Of a stretch of 64,000 nucleotides of DNA, positions 26,855 through 36,895 are shown piece after piece; position 1 is the stretch's first letter; each line of letters opens with the position of its first letter. The notes under the pieces were generated by a model. That model was given only the letters and a program-made list of their open reading frames with translations. It searched no databases and was not told the DNA's origin. The translations under genes and the position numbers were made by a program. The stretch spans positions 1 through 64,000 of the forward strand of contig NZ_AWNH01000045.1 in assembly GCF_000482245.1 (NCBI RefSeq), given 5' to 3'. The DNA comes from Leptolyngbya sp. Heron Island J. Its GTDB lineage: Bacteria; Cyanobacteriota; Cyanobacteriia; Phormidesmidales; Phormidesmidaceae.

Positions 26855-28705
26855 ATGCCCGTTAATAAAGATCCGCGCCCACCGCGCTCTCGACAAATTA
26901 GCAACCTACTGTTTTTGTTAGGAGCCATTTTGTTGACAGCAAATATCTTTCTACCGATTCAGCGCACACCGCGTACTCCTTACAGCATGTTTCTTCATCA
27001 GGTGCAGGAGCATGAGGTTATCCAAGCATCGGTCGGCCAAAATGAAATTCGCTATCAGGTCAAAAATGAGCTAGGAGAGCCTGGTGCGGTTTATTCCACC
27101 ACACCGATTTTTGACCTAAAGTTACCCGATTTGCTCGAAGCTAATGGTGTGGAGTTCGCAGCAATGCCACCCCCTCAAAATCAATGGATTGGTAGTTTGT
27201 TGAGTTGGGTGATTCCACCGTTAATCTTTATTGCTGTATGGCGCTTTTTCTTAGCCAGAGGCGGTGGTCCCCAAGGAGCCCTCTCCATTGGTAAAAGCAA
27301 GGCTAAGGTATATGTAGAAGATGAAGCGACCAAAATCACCTTTGAAGATGTTGCAGGGGTAGAAGAGGCCAAAACCGAGCTAGTAGAAATTGTTGACTTC
27401 CTCAAAACCCCCAAGCGGTTTACTGAAATTGGGGCCAAAATCCCTAAAGGTGTCTTGTTAGTCGGCCCTCCAGGAACGGGGAAGACATTGCTAGCCAAGG
27501 CAGTAGCAGGCGAAGCGGGAGTTCCCTTCTTTAGTATTTCGGGGTCTGAGTTTATTGAGCTGTTTGTGGGTGTGGGTTCTTCACGAGTACGAGATTTGTT
27601 TGAGCAGGCTAAAAAGCAGGCTCCCTGTATTGTCTTTATCGATGAGCTTGACGCCATTGGTAAGTCTCGGGCGTCCGGTGGTTTTTATGGTGGTAACGAT
27701 GAGCGTGAGCAGACTCTCAACCAGTTACTAACAGAAATGGATGGGTTTAGTGCAGGTGACAATACTATTATTGTTTTAGCCGCAACAAACCGTCCTGAGA
27801 CCTTAGACCAAGCGTTGTTGCGTCCGGGGCGATTTGATCGTCAGGTGCTAGTAGATCGTCCAGACTTGAAGGGCCGCGAAGCAATTCTCACAATTCATGC
27901 CCAAGAGGTAAAGCTGGGAGATGATGTTAATTTGAATGCGATCGCAACTCGAACTCCTGGATTTGCCGGTGCCGACCTAGCAAATCTAGTCAACGAAGCG
28001 GCACTGCTGGCCGCTCGCAACAATCGTCAAGCCGTCATCCAGGCCGACTTTGCCGAAGCCATTGAGCGCGTAGTCGCCGGCCTAGAGAAAAAGAGCCGCG
28101 TTCTCAACGAGAAAGAGAAGAAAATTGTCGCTTACCACGAGGTAGGCCATGCCATGGTAGGTGCCCTAATGGAAGATAGTGGCCAGGTCGAGAAAATCTC
28201 TATCGTGCCACGCGGCATGGCAGCCTTAGGCTATACGCTCCAGCTCCCAACTGAAGATCGATTTCTTCGAAGTGCCGAAGAACTAAAAGGTCAAATTGCC
28301 ACACTGTTGGGCGGGCGATCTGCCGAAGAAGTTGTCTTTGGTTCAATTACGACCGGTGCCGCCAATGACCTACAGCGGGCTACAGAAGTAGCAGAGCAAA
28401 TGGTCACCACCTACGGTATGAGCGAAGTACTAGGCCCCTTAGCTTATGACAAGGGGCAGCAAACCTCATTTTTAGACAGCGGCATGCCCAATGCACGTCG
28501 TAATATGAGTGAAGCCACAGCTAGAGAAATTGATGCTGAAGTCAAAGGTTTGGTAGAAGCAGCCCATGAGCAAGCATTAAATATTCTGCGAAACAATCGA
28601 GAACTGTTAGAAAGCATTTCACAACAGTTACTCAAAGAGGAAGTTATTGAAGGAGATGAACTCCGATCCATGCTTGCACAAGTCAAGCCACTGGTTACGG
28701 CCTAA
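26855..28705 (+). CDS. ftsH: ATP-dependent zinc metalloprotease FtsH
   Basis: Membrane AAA+ protease for quality control, in cyanobacteria including photosystem II repair and stress signalling. The 616-residue chain has two membrane spans (about 19-36 and 112-132), Walker A GPPGTGKT, Walker [12 protein letters not shown], the pore FVG motif (LFVGVG), the second region of homology ([22 protein letters not shown]), and the zinc site HEVGH near residue 430. Cyanobacteria have several FtsH paralogues; which one this is cannot be settled here. A very strong terminator follows. Confidence 0.96.
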   Translation: MPVNKDPRPPRSRQISNLLFLLGAILLTANIFLPIQRTPRTPYSMFLHQVQEHEVIQASVGQNEIRYQVKNELGEPGAVYSTTPIFDLKLPDLLEANGVEFAAMPPPQNQWIGSLLSWVIPPLIFIAVWRFFLARGGGPQGALSIGKSKAKVYVEDEATKITFEDVAGVEEAKTELVEIVDFLKTPKRFTEIGAKIPKGVLLVGPPGTGKTLLAKAVAGEAGVPFFSISGSEFIELFVGVGSSRVRDLFEQAKKQAPCIVFIDELDAIGKSRASGGFYGGNDEREQTLNQLLTEMDGFSAGDNTIIVLAATNRPETLDQALLRPGRFDRQVLVDRPDLKGREAILTIHAQEVKLGDDVNLNAIATRTPGFAGADLANLVNEAALLAARNNRQAVIQADFAEAIERVVAGLEKKSRVLNEKEKKIVAYHEVGHAMVGALMEDSGQVEKISIVPRGMAALGYTLQLPTEDRFLRSAEELKGQIATLLGGRSAEEVVFGSITTGAANDLQRATEVAEQMVTTYGMSEVLGPLAYDKGQQTSFLDSGMPNARRNMSEATAREIDAEVKGLVEAAHEQALNILRNNRELLESISQQLLKEEVIEGDELRSMLAQVKPLVTA

Positions 28706-28763
28706 CTTCTTGTTGATCTTCGTTCTCTCTGCTTGGCATGAGATTTAGAAACTTTTATTCTTT

Positions 28764-28791
28764 GCCCCAGGGAGTTCCCTGGGGCTTTTTT
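28764..28791 (+). terminator. Rho-independent terminator of ftsH
   Basis: GCCCCAGGGA and TCCCTGGGGC form a perfect ten-base GC-rich stem with a two-base spacer, followed by six T. Confidence 0.92.
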
Positions 28792-28823
28792 GTTATCGCA
28801 GTTGAGAGAATTGTTAGGGTAAC

Positions 28824-30971
28824 TTAGAAATCCTGAAACTTTGATACCTCAGGTATCTTCCTCATTTCTCCGCCCTCATTCTTCCGACCTGCACATAATG
28901 GCTGTGGCTCACCAATCCCATACCCTTGCCCATAATTAATATTTAACTTGCGGAGTCTGGCCAAAATCATATCGTCCTCAACAAACTCCGCAATTGTTTT
29001 CATGCCCATCATAGTAGCGACCTGATTAACCATGTCCACAATGGTTTGAATATAAGGTTCTTTATCGATATTGCGAATCAAATCTCCATCAATCTTCAGA
29101 TAGTCAACCGGCAGACTTCGCAGATATCCAAAAGAAGAAACACCGCTACCAAAGTCGTCTAGAGCAAAGCTAACTCCCAGGTTTTTCAAAGTGGTAATGA
29201 ATTTTAGAGCCTGGTCAAGCTGAGAGATCGTAGTTGTTTCAGTGATTTCAAAACATAGCATTTCTGCTGGCATCGAAGATTGTTGCAACAGTTCTATCAC
29301 AAATGCAGTGAACTGTTCATCACTCAAGCTACTACCCGAGAGATTAATTGCCACCATAGTTGTTGCCTGAGGATAATAGTGATAGTAATTTGTCAGCACT
29401 GTTTTAACCACCCAGCGGTCAATCAGCCCGACCATATCATAGCGCTCAGCCATAGGTATAAAAAGATTGGGGTGCACAACCTTACCCTGTTCATCAGTTA
29501 ACCGTAATAAGATCTCAACGTGGTGATACTCCTCATCAAAAAGCGAGATAATTGGCTGCGCCATTAAGTGGAATCGATTTTCTTCAATGGCCTGAGGAAT
29601 ATTAGCAATCTGAACTAACTCAAGATGCCGCCGATCAAGCTCTGTATCGTCATAATCAGCAAGATAAACCCGACCCCGCCCTAAATCCTTAGCCTTATAA
29701 CAAGCCAAATCGGCTCGACTGAGTAATTCAACAACATTATAAGCATCACCTAAGATCGGCACTAGCCCAATGCTCACACCTACCTGGAACTGACGCCCTT
29801 GCCATGTGAACTGGTAGTCTTTTATTTTGTCCACCAAAGCCTGAGAAATTATTTTTCCCTGCTCTAAGGAACATCCTTCCAACAATAATCCAAACTCATC
29901 TCCCCCCAGCCGACCTAAACTATCAGAGCTACGAATATTCTGTTGTAACAACCGAGCCAGTTCTGCCAACAGCTGATCACCCACTAAATGACCCGCTGTA
30001 TCGTTCACAACTTTAAACTGATCCAAGTCCAAGTAGCCCAACACCGACTGAATCCTCTGTTCTCTGGCACGTTTGATCGCCTGTCGTAGACGTGTATCAA
30101 ACTCATTCCGGTTAATTAGTCCTGTGAGTGGATCGTAAGTAGCTTGGTAAGCAATGGTTTGCGTGAGGTTATACTCTTCTGTTATTTCTCTCTGTACACC
30201 CCGATAGCCCTGAAATTCATTATGCTTATCAAATAACGGACGGGCATTGAGCTTAAAGATGCGCAAAGCTTTATTCGATGTATGTAAGCGCAGGGTTAAA
30301 TTTTCAAGCGGCTGGTGTTGATGTAAGTGCTCATCAAATCGCTCCCAGTCTGCCTCTAGATTAGGAATAGGAGCCAGGGCTTGACGGAGAGTTTTATCGG
30401 TTAGGTCTTCGTCTTGAAGATAATGGAAATTACCAGATAAATAGGAAATCCTCAAGTCTTTATCTAGCTCCCAAAACAGATCGGAGCCCAGATGCGCTAA
30501 ATCACGATAACGCTCTTCATTTTCTCGCAGGAGCCTTGCCTGGTAAGTACGGCAACGATAAACAATCATGAGCAACACGCAAACCCATAGACTGGTTAAG
30601 AATAAACTAATTGTCAACCATATAATCATTGGGCTGTGTCGTGACTCTTGCCTAGGTAGCTGAACCAAAGAGGAGGTGTTTGTTACTTCCAACACCTGAG
30701 AAGCAATTTGTGCATTTGTAGTTTGCAATGATGCAGTAATCTTTAACTGCAAGTAACAAGGCTTAGGTGAGACTGTATGATACCAACCGTGGACTCCGAG
30801 CGAATTGCTGTATGTGGATAACAACAACCAAAGATTAAGAGCAGTCGCACCAGCCAGAGGAGTCTTGAAAAGGTGCCATAAAATGACAGAAAGATTAATC
30901 ACAGGTTCAAACAAATAATGGCTAATGCTGGCGAGAAACTGGCGCTCCTTGAGAGCCTGACCAGTACTCAA
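28824..30971 (-). CDS. PAS-GGDEF-EAL cyclic-di-GMP enzyme, membrane-bound
   Basis: A 715-residue signalling protein. A poorly conserved N-terminal part, possibly with a first hydrophobic segment (about 22-52), leads to a clear membrane span at 115-138, a PAS-like region (about 150-270), GGDEF (RLGGDEF, residues 356-360) and EAL. The inhibitory I-site RSSD is at 347-350, five residues before GGDEF. In the EAL domain the signature is EIL, but the Glu, the Asn in INLSGS, the ITETT Glu, DDFGSG, the Lys in YLKIDG and the late Glu remain, so phosphodiesterase activity is possible. The only available start is a TTG at 30971, which makes the extreme N-terminus uncertain. Confidence 0.9.
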   Translation of the reverse strand: MSTGQALKERQFLASISHYLFEPVINLSVILWHLFKTPLAGATALNLWLLLSTYSNSLGVHGWYHTVSPKPCYLQLKITASLQTTNAQIASQVLEVTNTSSLVQLPRQESRHSPMIIWLTISLFLTSLWVCVLLMIVYRCRTYQARLLRENEERYRDLAHLGSDLFWELDKDLRISYLSGNFHYLQDEDLTDKTLRQALAPIPNLEADWERFDEHLHQHQPLENLTLRLHTSNKALRIFKLNARPLFDKHNEFQGYRGVQREITEEYNLTQTIAYQATYDPLTGLINRNEFDTRLRQAIKRAREQRIQSVLGYLDLDQFKVVNDTAGHLVGDQLLAELARLLQQNIRSSDSLGRLGGDEFGLLLEGCSLEQGKIISQALVDKIKDYQFTWQGRQFQVGVSIGLVPILGDAYNVVELLSRADLACYKAKDLGRGRVYLADYDDTELDRRHLELVQIANIPQAIEENRFHLMAQPIISLFDEEYHHVEILLRLTDEQGKVVHPNLFIPMAERYDMVGLIDRWVVKTVLTNYYHYYPQATTMVAINLSGSSLSDEQFTAFVIELLQQSSMPAEMLCFEITETTTISQLDQALKFITTLKNLGVSFALDDFGSGVSSFGYLRSLPVDYLKIDGDLIRNIDKEPYIQTIVDMVNQVATMMGMKTIAEFVEDDMILARLRKLNINYGQGYGIGEPQPLCAGRKNEGGEMRKIPEVSKFQDF

Positions 30972-31173
30972 AAATTTGAGCTATAATCTCATATCAGCTA
31001 TCATCCGCAGTAAACTGTACTCAAAATAGTACAACTTGGTTGATGTCTCCCATAACCATGGTTCGTATTTAAAGTGAATGGGCTTTTCAATAGCCCATCC
31101 AAACTATTGGACTCCTCGATCAAAACTATAGTAGCTGCATTACACAGACCAGTTGTATGCTGCAAAGATGTAT

Positions 31174-32889
31174 TTAATTTTCACGAATAGTGGCCGCTTG
31201 AGCGAGCAGTGACTCAGCAAATGCAATCCCTTCTTGATGGGAGCGACCACCTGCCAGCTGGGCAAGTTCTTCTCGGCGAGCCGTAGCATCAAGATCCGTA
31301 ACCCTCACAACTGTACGCTCGCTCGCCTTCTTTTTACCGTCAGTAACAACTTGTTTATCCACATGAAAGTGGGCATCCGCCATGGCTGCAACTAAGGGTT
31401 GGTGGGTGACACAAAGAACCTGACGATGCTGACTGAGCTGATAGAGCTTTTCTGCAATAGTTTGCGCTACACGTCCTGAGACGCCTACATCAATTTCGTC
31501 GAAAATTAGGGTACCAATGGGATCCACCTTCGTAAAACAGGCCTTGAAAGCGAGAAGAAATCGACTCATTTCTCCTCCAGAAGCAGTTTCAGTCAGGGGC
31601 TTTAAGGGCTCGCCTGGATTAGGACTAAAGAGAAATTCAACTTCGTCGGCACCATGGGACTGGGGGGTAGTCGCCCGTAGCTCAGCTTTAAACTTGACCC
31701 GTTCCATAGCCAAGGGCTTAAGTTCTTCAACCAGCTGCGATTCCAAACGTTTAGCTGCTTTTTTTCGAAGTTTTGTAAGCTTGAGACATTCAGCATTGAG
31801 TGTGGCTTGGCCCTGCTCGTGGGTAGATTCTAGGACCTCAATAGACTGACCATCACCATTAAGGGCATCTAGAGCCACCTGTATTTCTTGATAATACTCA
31901 ATGAGTTCAGGTAAATCACGGCCATATTTCCGGCATAGCTGTTTGAGGTAGCTCATGCGAGCCTCAACATCGGCTAAGCGCACTGGATCGGTTTCCAGAT
32001 TTTCACCATAGGTATTGATCTGCCGACCCGCTTCTTCCACCTGAGCCAAAGCATCACTCACTAGATCAAGCATGGGCGTCACTTGCTCGTCAAAGCGCTG
32101 CATCGAACTGAGTAGCTGTTCTACACGTCCCAATAAGTCAGAACAGCTATCAAAGCTACCATCACTTTCGTAGAGAATTTGATAAGCGTCATAACTCTGC
32201 TTCTGCAATTCCACACTGTGACTGAGGCGCTGGTGCTCCTGCTTTAAGTGATCTAGCTCATCAGGATCTTCTAAGTTGGCACTGCTCAGGTCCTGGGCAT
32301 GATACTCAAACAGATCTAGCTGTTGCTGCCGTTGCTGTTCAGCACGACGTCGGCGATCGAGAGCTTGTTTAGCATTAATGGCAGCGGTATAGGCCTGAGC
32401 TACTACCTGACGTTGTTGCAACTGCTGGCTACCGGCAAATCCATCGAGCCAATCCCGCTGCGCATCCAAGGAACCGAGCTGCACAGTTTGGCCTTGGGCG
32501 GTAATTTCTACTAGAAGACGACGCAACTCTTCTAATTGATTTTTTTTGACAACAACATCATTTAACCAGCTACGACTGCGAACACTGCCTCTTCCTGTGG
32601 TTAGTTCTCGACTACAGCGGACACCATCGCCATTGAGTGGAATATCGTTAGCTGTTAACCACTCGGCAACGGGAGCAGGAGCTTGAAATATAGCTTCAAT
32701 TAGGGCTTTTCTTTCGCCTGTGCGTACTAGACGACCACTGGCTTTTCCGCCTAATACTGTATCAATAGCATCAAGAATAATAGATTTACCAGCTCCTGTT
32801 TCGCCAGTCAGAACATTGAGGCCAGGCTTTAGCGATAGTTCTAGCTGATCGATCAGGGTGAAATTATCGATTTTTAAGGAGGTTAGCAT
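31174..32889 (-). CDS. recN: DNA repair protein RecN
   Basis: SMC-like ATPase that acts in double-strand-break repair. The 571-residue chain starts MLTSLKIDNFTLIDQLEL, with Walker A GETGAGKS near residue 30, two coiled-coil arms around residues 160-380, the ABC signature TASGGEMSRFLLA, and Walker B LIFDEIDVGVSG near 480. I chose the ATG at 32889: an AGGAGG stands eight bases upstream of it, whereas an ATG two codons earlier is too close and a TTG at 32910 lies upstream of the site. Confidence 0.95.
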   Translation of the reverse strand: MLTSLKIDNFTLIDQLELSLKPGLNVLTGETGAGKSIILDAIDTVLGGKASGRLVRTGERKALIEAIFQAPAPVAEWLTANDIPLNGDGVRCSRELTTGRGSVRSRSWLNDVVVKKNQLEELRRLLVEITAQGQTVQLGSLDAQRDWLDGFAGSQQLQQRQVVAQAYTAAINAKQALDRRRRAEQQRQQQLDLFEYHAQDLSSANLEDPDELDHLKQEHQRLSHSVELQKQSYDAYQILYESDGSFDSCSDLLGRVEQLLSSMQRFDEQVTPMLDLVSDALAQVEEAGRQINTYGENLETDPVRLADVEARMSYLKQLCRKYGRDLPELIEYYQEIQVALDALNGDGQSIEVLESTHEQGQATLNAECLKLTKLRKKAAKRLESQLVEELKPLAMERVKFKAELRATTPQSHGADEVEFLFSPNPGEPLKPLTETASGGEMSRFLLAFKACFTKVDPIGTLIFDEIDVGVSGRVAQTIAEKLYQLSQHRQVLCVTHQPLVAAMADAHFHVDKQVVTDGKKKASERTVVRVTDLDATARREELAQLAGGRSHQEGIAFAESLLAQAATIREN

Positions 32890-33362
32890 GGCCATTGCCT
32901 CCTGAGCCAATTGAATTGTGGATAGGTGTGACGACTAGAGCAGATCACAGTTGAGGATAGCCAAATAACGGAATTGCTCGGCGGCCGAGCTTATCAATTT
33001 TACTGCGGATTTTTTACTGTGAAAATTAAGTGGAATATCCAGCTAGCGCTTCTCTGAAGCAATTTTTATGGAATTTTGTATAGGCTTAGTCAATGGGAGG
33101 ATCAGCAAAATGGATGTGGTATGGACAGGCATCTGACGGATTATGGCCAAGGACTTCGGTTTCTGCGACTGTCATTCTTCCACAGCGCAACCTATCCTGG
33201 CATTAGCGCTGGCATTAACAATAGTTGATGAGGATCAGGGAGAGTCACTTGTTACAATAGTTAACAATAGATATGCTTGATGCTAGATTGAGGCGTCAAT
33301 GCTGGTCCAGTCATACTGCGACCGTACTTATTTAGAAGCCTTATTACAAAAGGATAGAGTCT
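32890..33362. other. Divergent intergenic region between recN and the UbiB-like gene
   Basis: No ORF or RNA gene recognised. It contains TTACAATAGTTAACAATAG near 33250, a short direct repeat of AACAATAG type also found about 30 bases earlier. No SOS (LexA) box could be assigned with confidence. Confidence 0.35.
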
Positions 33363-35288
33363 ATGCATGCTGCACCAACGTTCTCTAGCTTAGATGACCG
33401 TTCAGGGTCGCCAGTACAGTCTGTCGATCAGTTGCTGACTTATGACCCAGCTGCGATCGCACATTACTATCGCTCACGCCCTCTACAGATTTTTCTACGC
33501 CTAGTCGAACTGGTGTGGACCTTCCTTGGATTTAGTTTAGATCTGCTGTGGGATCGACAGACAGGACGCCAAGCCTCCAATGAGGTTAAGCGAGCCATCC
33601 AGTTGCGCGAAGTACTGACTAAGCTAGGCCCTGCGTACATCAAAATTGGTCAAGCTTTATCAACACGCCCCGATTTGGTGCCTCCCGCTTTTATGGGAGA
33701 GTTAGTCAAGCTGCAGGACCAAATCCCTCCATTCTCCAACGAAATCGCTTTTCGGCTGATTAAAGAAGACCTGGGGCAAATACCTCAGGATATCTACGCA
33801 GAAATTTCGCCCAACCCTGTAGCAGCTGCTTCCCTAGGACAGGTCTATAAAGGAAAACTTAAAACTGGCGCAGAGGTCGCCATCAAAGTTCAGCGGCCCG
33901 GACTTACTGCACAAATTACCCGTGATATTTATCTACTGAGACGATTAGCCCAATGGGCCTGTAACAACCTCAGCGTAGTGCGCAGCGATTTAGTCAGCAT
34001 CATGGATGAATTTGGTGCTCGCATTTTTGAAGAGATGGACTATACCCACGAAGGGGAAAATGCCCAACGATTTGAGTCTCTCTACGGCTATCTGCCTAAT
34101 ATTATTGTGCCGAAAATTTATACAGAGCTGACCGCTCGCCGGGTACTTACCATGGAGTGGATCAATGGCACTAAGCTCACCGAACCGGAAATACTCGAAG
34201 CCAAAGGCCTAAAAGCAACTGAGATTGTTGAAATTGGTGTGCAATGTTCCCTTAGACAGCTTTTGGAACATGGCTTCTTTCATGCCGATCCTCACCCCGG
34301 CAACCTGCTAGTAACCGACGATGGTCAGCTAGCCTATCTAGATTTTGGCATGATGTGCAGCGTAGAAAGCTATCAGCGCTACGGTCTAATCGAAGCGATT
34401 GTCCATATGGTCAATCGTGATTTTGAAGGGCTTGCCAATGATTATGTCAAGCTAGAATTTCTTACCCCAGAAACGGATCTCAGCCCCATTATTCCAGCGC
34501 TGGCTACTGTATTTAACAATGCTTTAGGCGCTTCAGTAGCAGAGCTAAACCTTAAAAGCATTACGGATGAATTTTCCGCCCTAATGTATGAATATCCGTT
34601 CCGGGTACCGGCTTACTATGCACTGATTATTCGTTCTCTAGTAACTTTAGATGGCATTGCTATCAGCGTTGATCCGGACTTTAAGGTACTGAGCAAAGCT
34701 TATCCCTATGTCGCTAAGCGGCTGCTCACCGATCCTGCACCTGAGTTACGCCAGTCTCTGCAGGAGCTATTGTTCAAAGATGGTGATTTCCGCTGGAATC
34801 GTCTAGAGAATCTACTGCGCAATGCACGGTCCAGTCAAGACTATGACCTGGAAAAGGTTTTACAGCAGACAATTGATTACCTGTTCTCAGAACGGGGCAA
34901 CCATATTCGTGATCACATTGCGGACGAATTGGCCAAAAGTCTGGATCAATTCGGCCACAGCTTAGTTCAACGGCTGCAAGCAGCTGTCAGCAATGAAGAA
35001 TCAGCCAATGCATCCGTTGCCCCAGGTCAATCTGGTAAAGAATGGGAGCACATCAGTCGTATTGTGAGCCTTTTGGGAGAAACCAAAGGCATGAGTGGCG
35101 GCACCGTTGTCAGACTGGTACCCCAAGTGCTCAGCAAACCAGAAACTCGTCAAATGGGACAGCGGGTCGCTCGCAACCTGGCTCAGCGTGCAGCAGCTAG
35201 ATTGCTTCGCACCCTGTTTCTCCACAACACCAGCACCCCCCAAGTGGCGGTGAATACGCCGCTACTGTCTGCACAAAAGTCAGCCTAA
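33363..35288 (+). CDS. ABC1/AarF/UbiB-family atypical kinase
   Basis: A 641-residue UbiB-type protein. The family marker KLGPAYIKIGQALSTRPDLVPP (the KxGQ region) is near residue 88, the Ala-rich loop AAASLGQVYKG near 155, the ATP-binding VAIKVQRPG, the catalytic-loop HADPHPGNLLV near 305, and LDFGM near 320. Members support prenylquinone synthesis or turnover (ubiquinone in proteobacteria; plastoquinone or tocopherol-related in photosynthetic lineages). Cyanobacteria carry several paralogues. Hydrophobic segment near residues 45-65. Confidence 0.92.
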   Translation: MHAAPTFSSLDDRSGSPVQSVDQLLTYDPAAIAHYYRSRPLQIFLRLVELVWTFLGFSLDLLWDRQTGRQASNEVKRAIQLREVLTKLGPAYIKIGQALSTRPDLVPPAFMGELVKLQDQIPPFSNEIAFRLIKEDLGQIPQDIYAEISPNPVAAASLGQVYKGKLKTGAEVAIKVQRPGLTAQITRDIYLLRRLAQWACNNLSVVRSDLVSIMDEFGARIFEEMDYTHEGENAQRFESLYGYLPNIIVPKIYTELTARRVLTMEWINGTKLTEPEILEAKGLKATEIVEIGVQCSLRQLLEHGFFHADPHPGNLLVTDDGQLAYLDFGMMCSVESYQRYGLIEAIVHMVNRDFEGLANDYVKLEFLTPETDLSPIIPALATVFNNALGASVAELNLKSITDEFSALMYEYPFRVPAYYALIIRSLVTLDGIAISVDPDFKVLSKAYPYVAKRLLTDPAPELRQSLQELLFKDGDFRWNRLENLLRNARSSQDYDLEKVLQQTIDYLFSERGNHIRDHIADELAKSLDQFGHSLVQRLQAAVSNEESANASVAPGQSGKEWEHISRIVSLLGETKGMSGGTVVRLVPQVLSKPETRQMGQRVARNLAQRAAARLLRTLFLHNTSTPQVAVNTPLLSAQKSA

Positions 35289-35370
35289 AATCTGACAACT
35301 GCAACCGTTAGAGAAATAAAAAATATTGGGAGCTGATTTAGGGCGTAAGCATCAGCTCCATGGGTTCTAA

Positions 35371-35817
35371 CTAGGGTGACTGTGTCTCGTTCTGCCGCTC
35401 CAGTTCTTCTTGCTCTAGCCTCAGCTTTTTTTCTAACGCTTGAATTTCATCACGTCGGGCCGCGGTTTCCAAGGCCCGACGTCTAATTTCTTGACTCTGC
35501 AGAGTGAGAGACTGACGCCACTGCTCAGCCCGTTCTACTTCCTGATGAAAGAACTGGGGAGTGACCCCCTGTGTCAAAAACTGAGAAACTAAATCTAACA
35601 CCCAATCTGTTGCTTCTTGGATTTCAACCACCTGATTAGACGCATCAAGTTCAACCAAGACCAAGGTGCCTTCGTTAAAATTTACCGGTAGCGTAGATAA
35701 AATTTCTTGATCCCCGATCGATAGTTCCCAAAGATAGTCTTCGAGCTGACGCGCTAGAAACTGTAAAACAAGCGCGCCCTCAGACGTTGTGTGGCAAACC
35801 TTGGCCAAGTGCTGCAT
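35371..35817 (-). CDS. Conserved cyanobacterial-type hypothetical protein with C-terminal coiled coil
   Basis: A 148-residue soluble protein. The N-terminal two thirds look alpha/beta (ALVLQFLARQLEDYLWELSIGDQEIL; EGTLVLVELDASNQVVEI); the last 45 residues are a charged coiled coil rich in Arg, Glu and Gln. I do not recognise a named family or function. It converges with the UbiB-like gene. Confidence 0.65.
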   Translation of the reverse strand: MQHLAKVCHTTSEGALVLQFLARQLEDYLWELSIGDQEILSTLPVNFNEGTLVLVELDASNQVVEIQEATDWVLDLVSQFLTQGVTPQFFHQEVERAEQWRQSLTLQSQEIRRRALETAARRDEIQALEKKLRLEQEELERQNETQSP

Positions 35818-36270
35818 GGTTGGATAAGCAAACGGCTAAAACCTAGTATACCCTTACCCCCTACGCCCTTTATCTGCTCTGTCGGGGAGGTTCGTCAAGA
35901 TTTCGCACGTACCCCGTATAAAGGAACACAATCTTGATATTACTGGCTTCACAAAACAGACAATATGTCTAGCTGAGAATTTTCGTCAAATTGAACTTTG
36001 TCAATGACTAGGACTGTTTTAGTTAAATATGATTTAAATTCCATCAAAAAAGTCTTTGCGTTCCGGATACTTTTTGCTAGGCCCAACGTCTGGGTAAATA
36101 GAGTGCACTACTTCAGGTACTTCTTCCTAGAAGTAAGTGGTCTGTTTGGCCAAATACCTCCTCATGTCGCTAATGGATGTAGGAAGTATTCTAAACAGGC
36201 ATGCGAGTAGACGCCCCAAGGCAATTGCCTTTAGGGACTACGATACTGGTAGATTAGGGTTCCAAACGTT
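35818..36270. other. Divergent intergenic region, no sigma gene found
   Basis: Several short plus-strand ORFs are present but none has recognisable features. No sigma-factor gene lies here although the next gene resembles an anti-sigma factor. Confidence 0.4.
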
Positions 36271-36834
36271 ATGTCTTTCCATAATGCACAGCCGCATAAA
36301 AGTAGCTCGTCCGATAGTCATAAGACTTTAGCTGGTTGGTCACCACCTCTTGAGCTCACCTGTGAAGAGTCGGCATCGGTTGCAGCCTCTGATCAAGGAT
36401 TATCGGCCTCTTCAGGTTATGACGAAGAGGTTCGGTTTGAGCTTTTAAGCGCTTATATCGATGATGAGGTGTCCTCTGAGGAACGGCAACTGGTTGCCCA
36501 GTGGCTGATGTATGACCCAAATATGCAGCAGATGTATCAGCGTCTGCTCAGACTACGCCAGGCTATTCGCACAGCGCCTGTGCCAGAGCAACCACCGTTA
36601 CAGGTACCTGGCCCATCCCATCAATCTTGGGCAACGTTGTCGACAAGGACACTGCATCGGGCTTTGGTATGTGCCCTTGCGATCGCGCTTCTTGGCGGCT
36701 TTACTCAATTCAGTACTACCACCGGACGTCAGCAGCTCAAAGAAGCTTGGCAATTCATCAAATCTTTACCCCAGGGAACCTTGATAGAACTCGCGTCCAC
36801 CACGAATGCTCCATCGGTAGGCTCCATTAAGTGA
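36271..36834 (+). CDS. Anti-sigma-factor-like membrane protein
   Basis: A 187-residue protein whose residues 54-100 (FELLSAYIDDEVSSEERQ, then VAQWLMYDPNMQQMYQRLLRLRQAIR) match the N-terminal sigma-binding domain of RsiW/RseA-like anti-sigma factors, without the zinc-binding HxxxCxxC motif. One membrane span is at about 129-146, with a short tail outside. In Synechocystis a protein of this type is encoded beside sigG; here no sigma gene is adjacent. Divergently and convergently placed neighbours suggest a single-gene unit. Confidence 0.75.
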   Translation: MSFHNAQPHKSSSSDSHKTLAGWSPPLELTCEESASVAASDQGLSASSGYDEEVRFELLSAYIDDEVSSEERQLVAQWLMYDPNMQQMYQRLLRLRQAIRTAPVPEQPPLQVPGPSHQSWATLSTRTLHRALVCALAIALLGGFTQFSTTTGRQQLKEAWQFIKSLPQGTLIELASTTNAPSVGSIK

Positions 36835-36895
36835 GCACTACCATCCAAGAAGCATCGCTCAACAAACAAGTTGATCTGATTAGATAGTCTGGATT

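Noticed and set aside
31174-34999. SOS-type LexA box near recN
   Set aside because: No sequence in the divergent region could be matched with confidence to a cyanobacterial LexA site.
35998-36331. Short plus-strand ORFs before the anti-sigma-like gene
   Set aside because: Checked as possible remnants of a sigma factor; no sigma region 2 or 4 motifs found.
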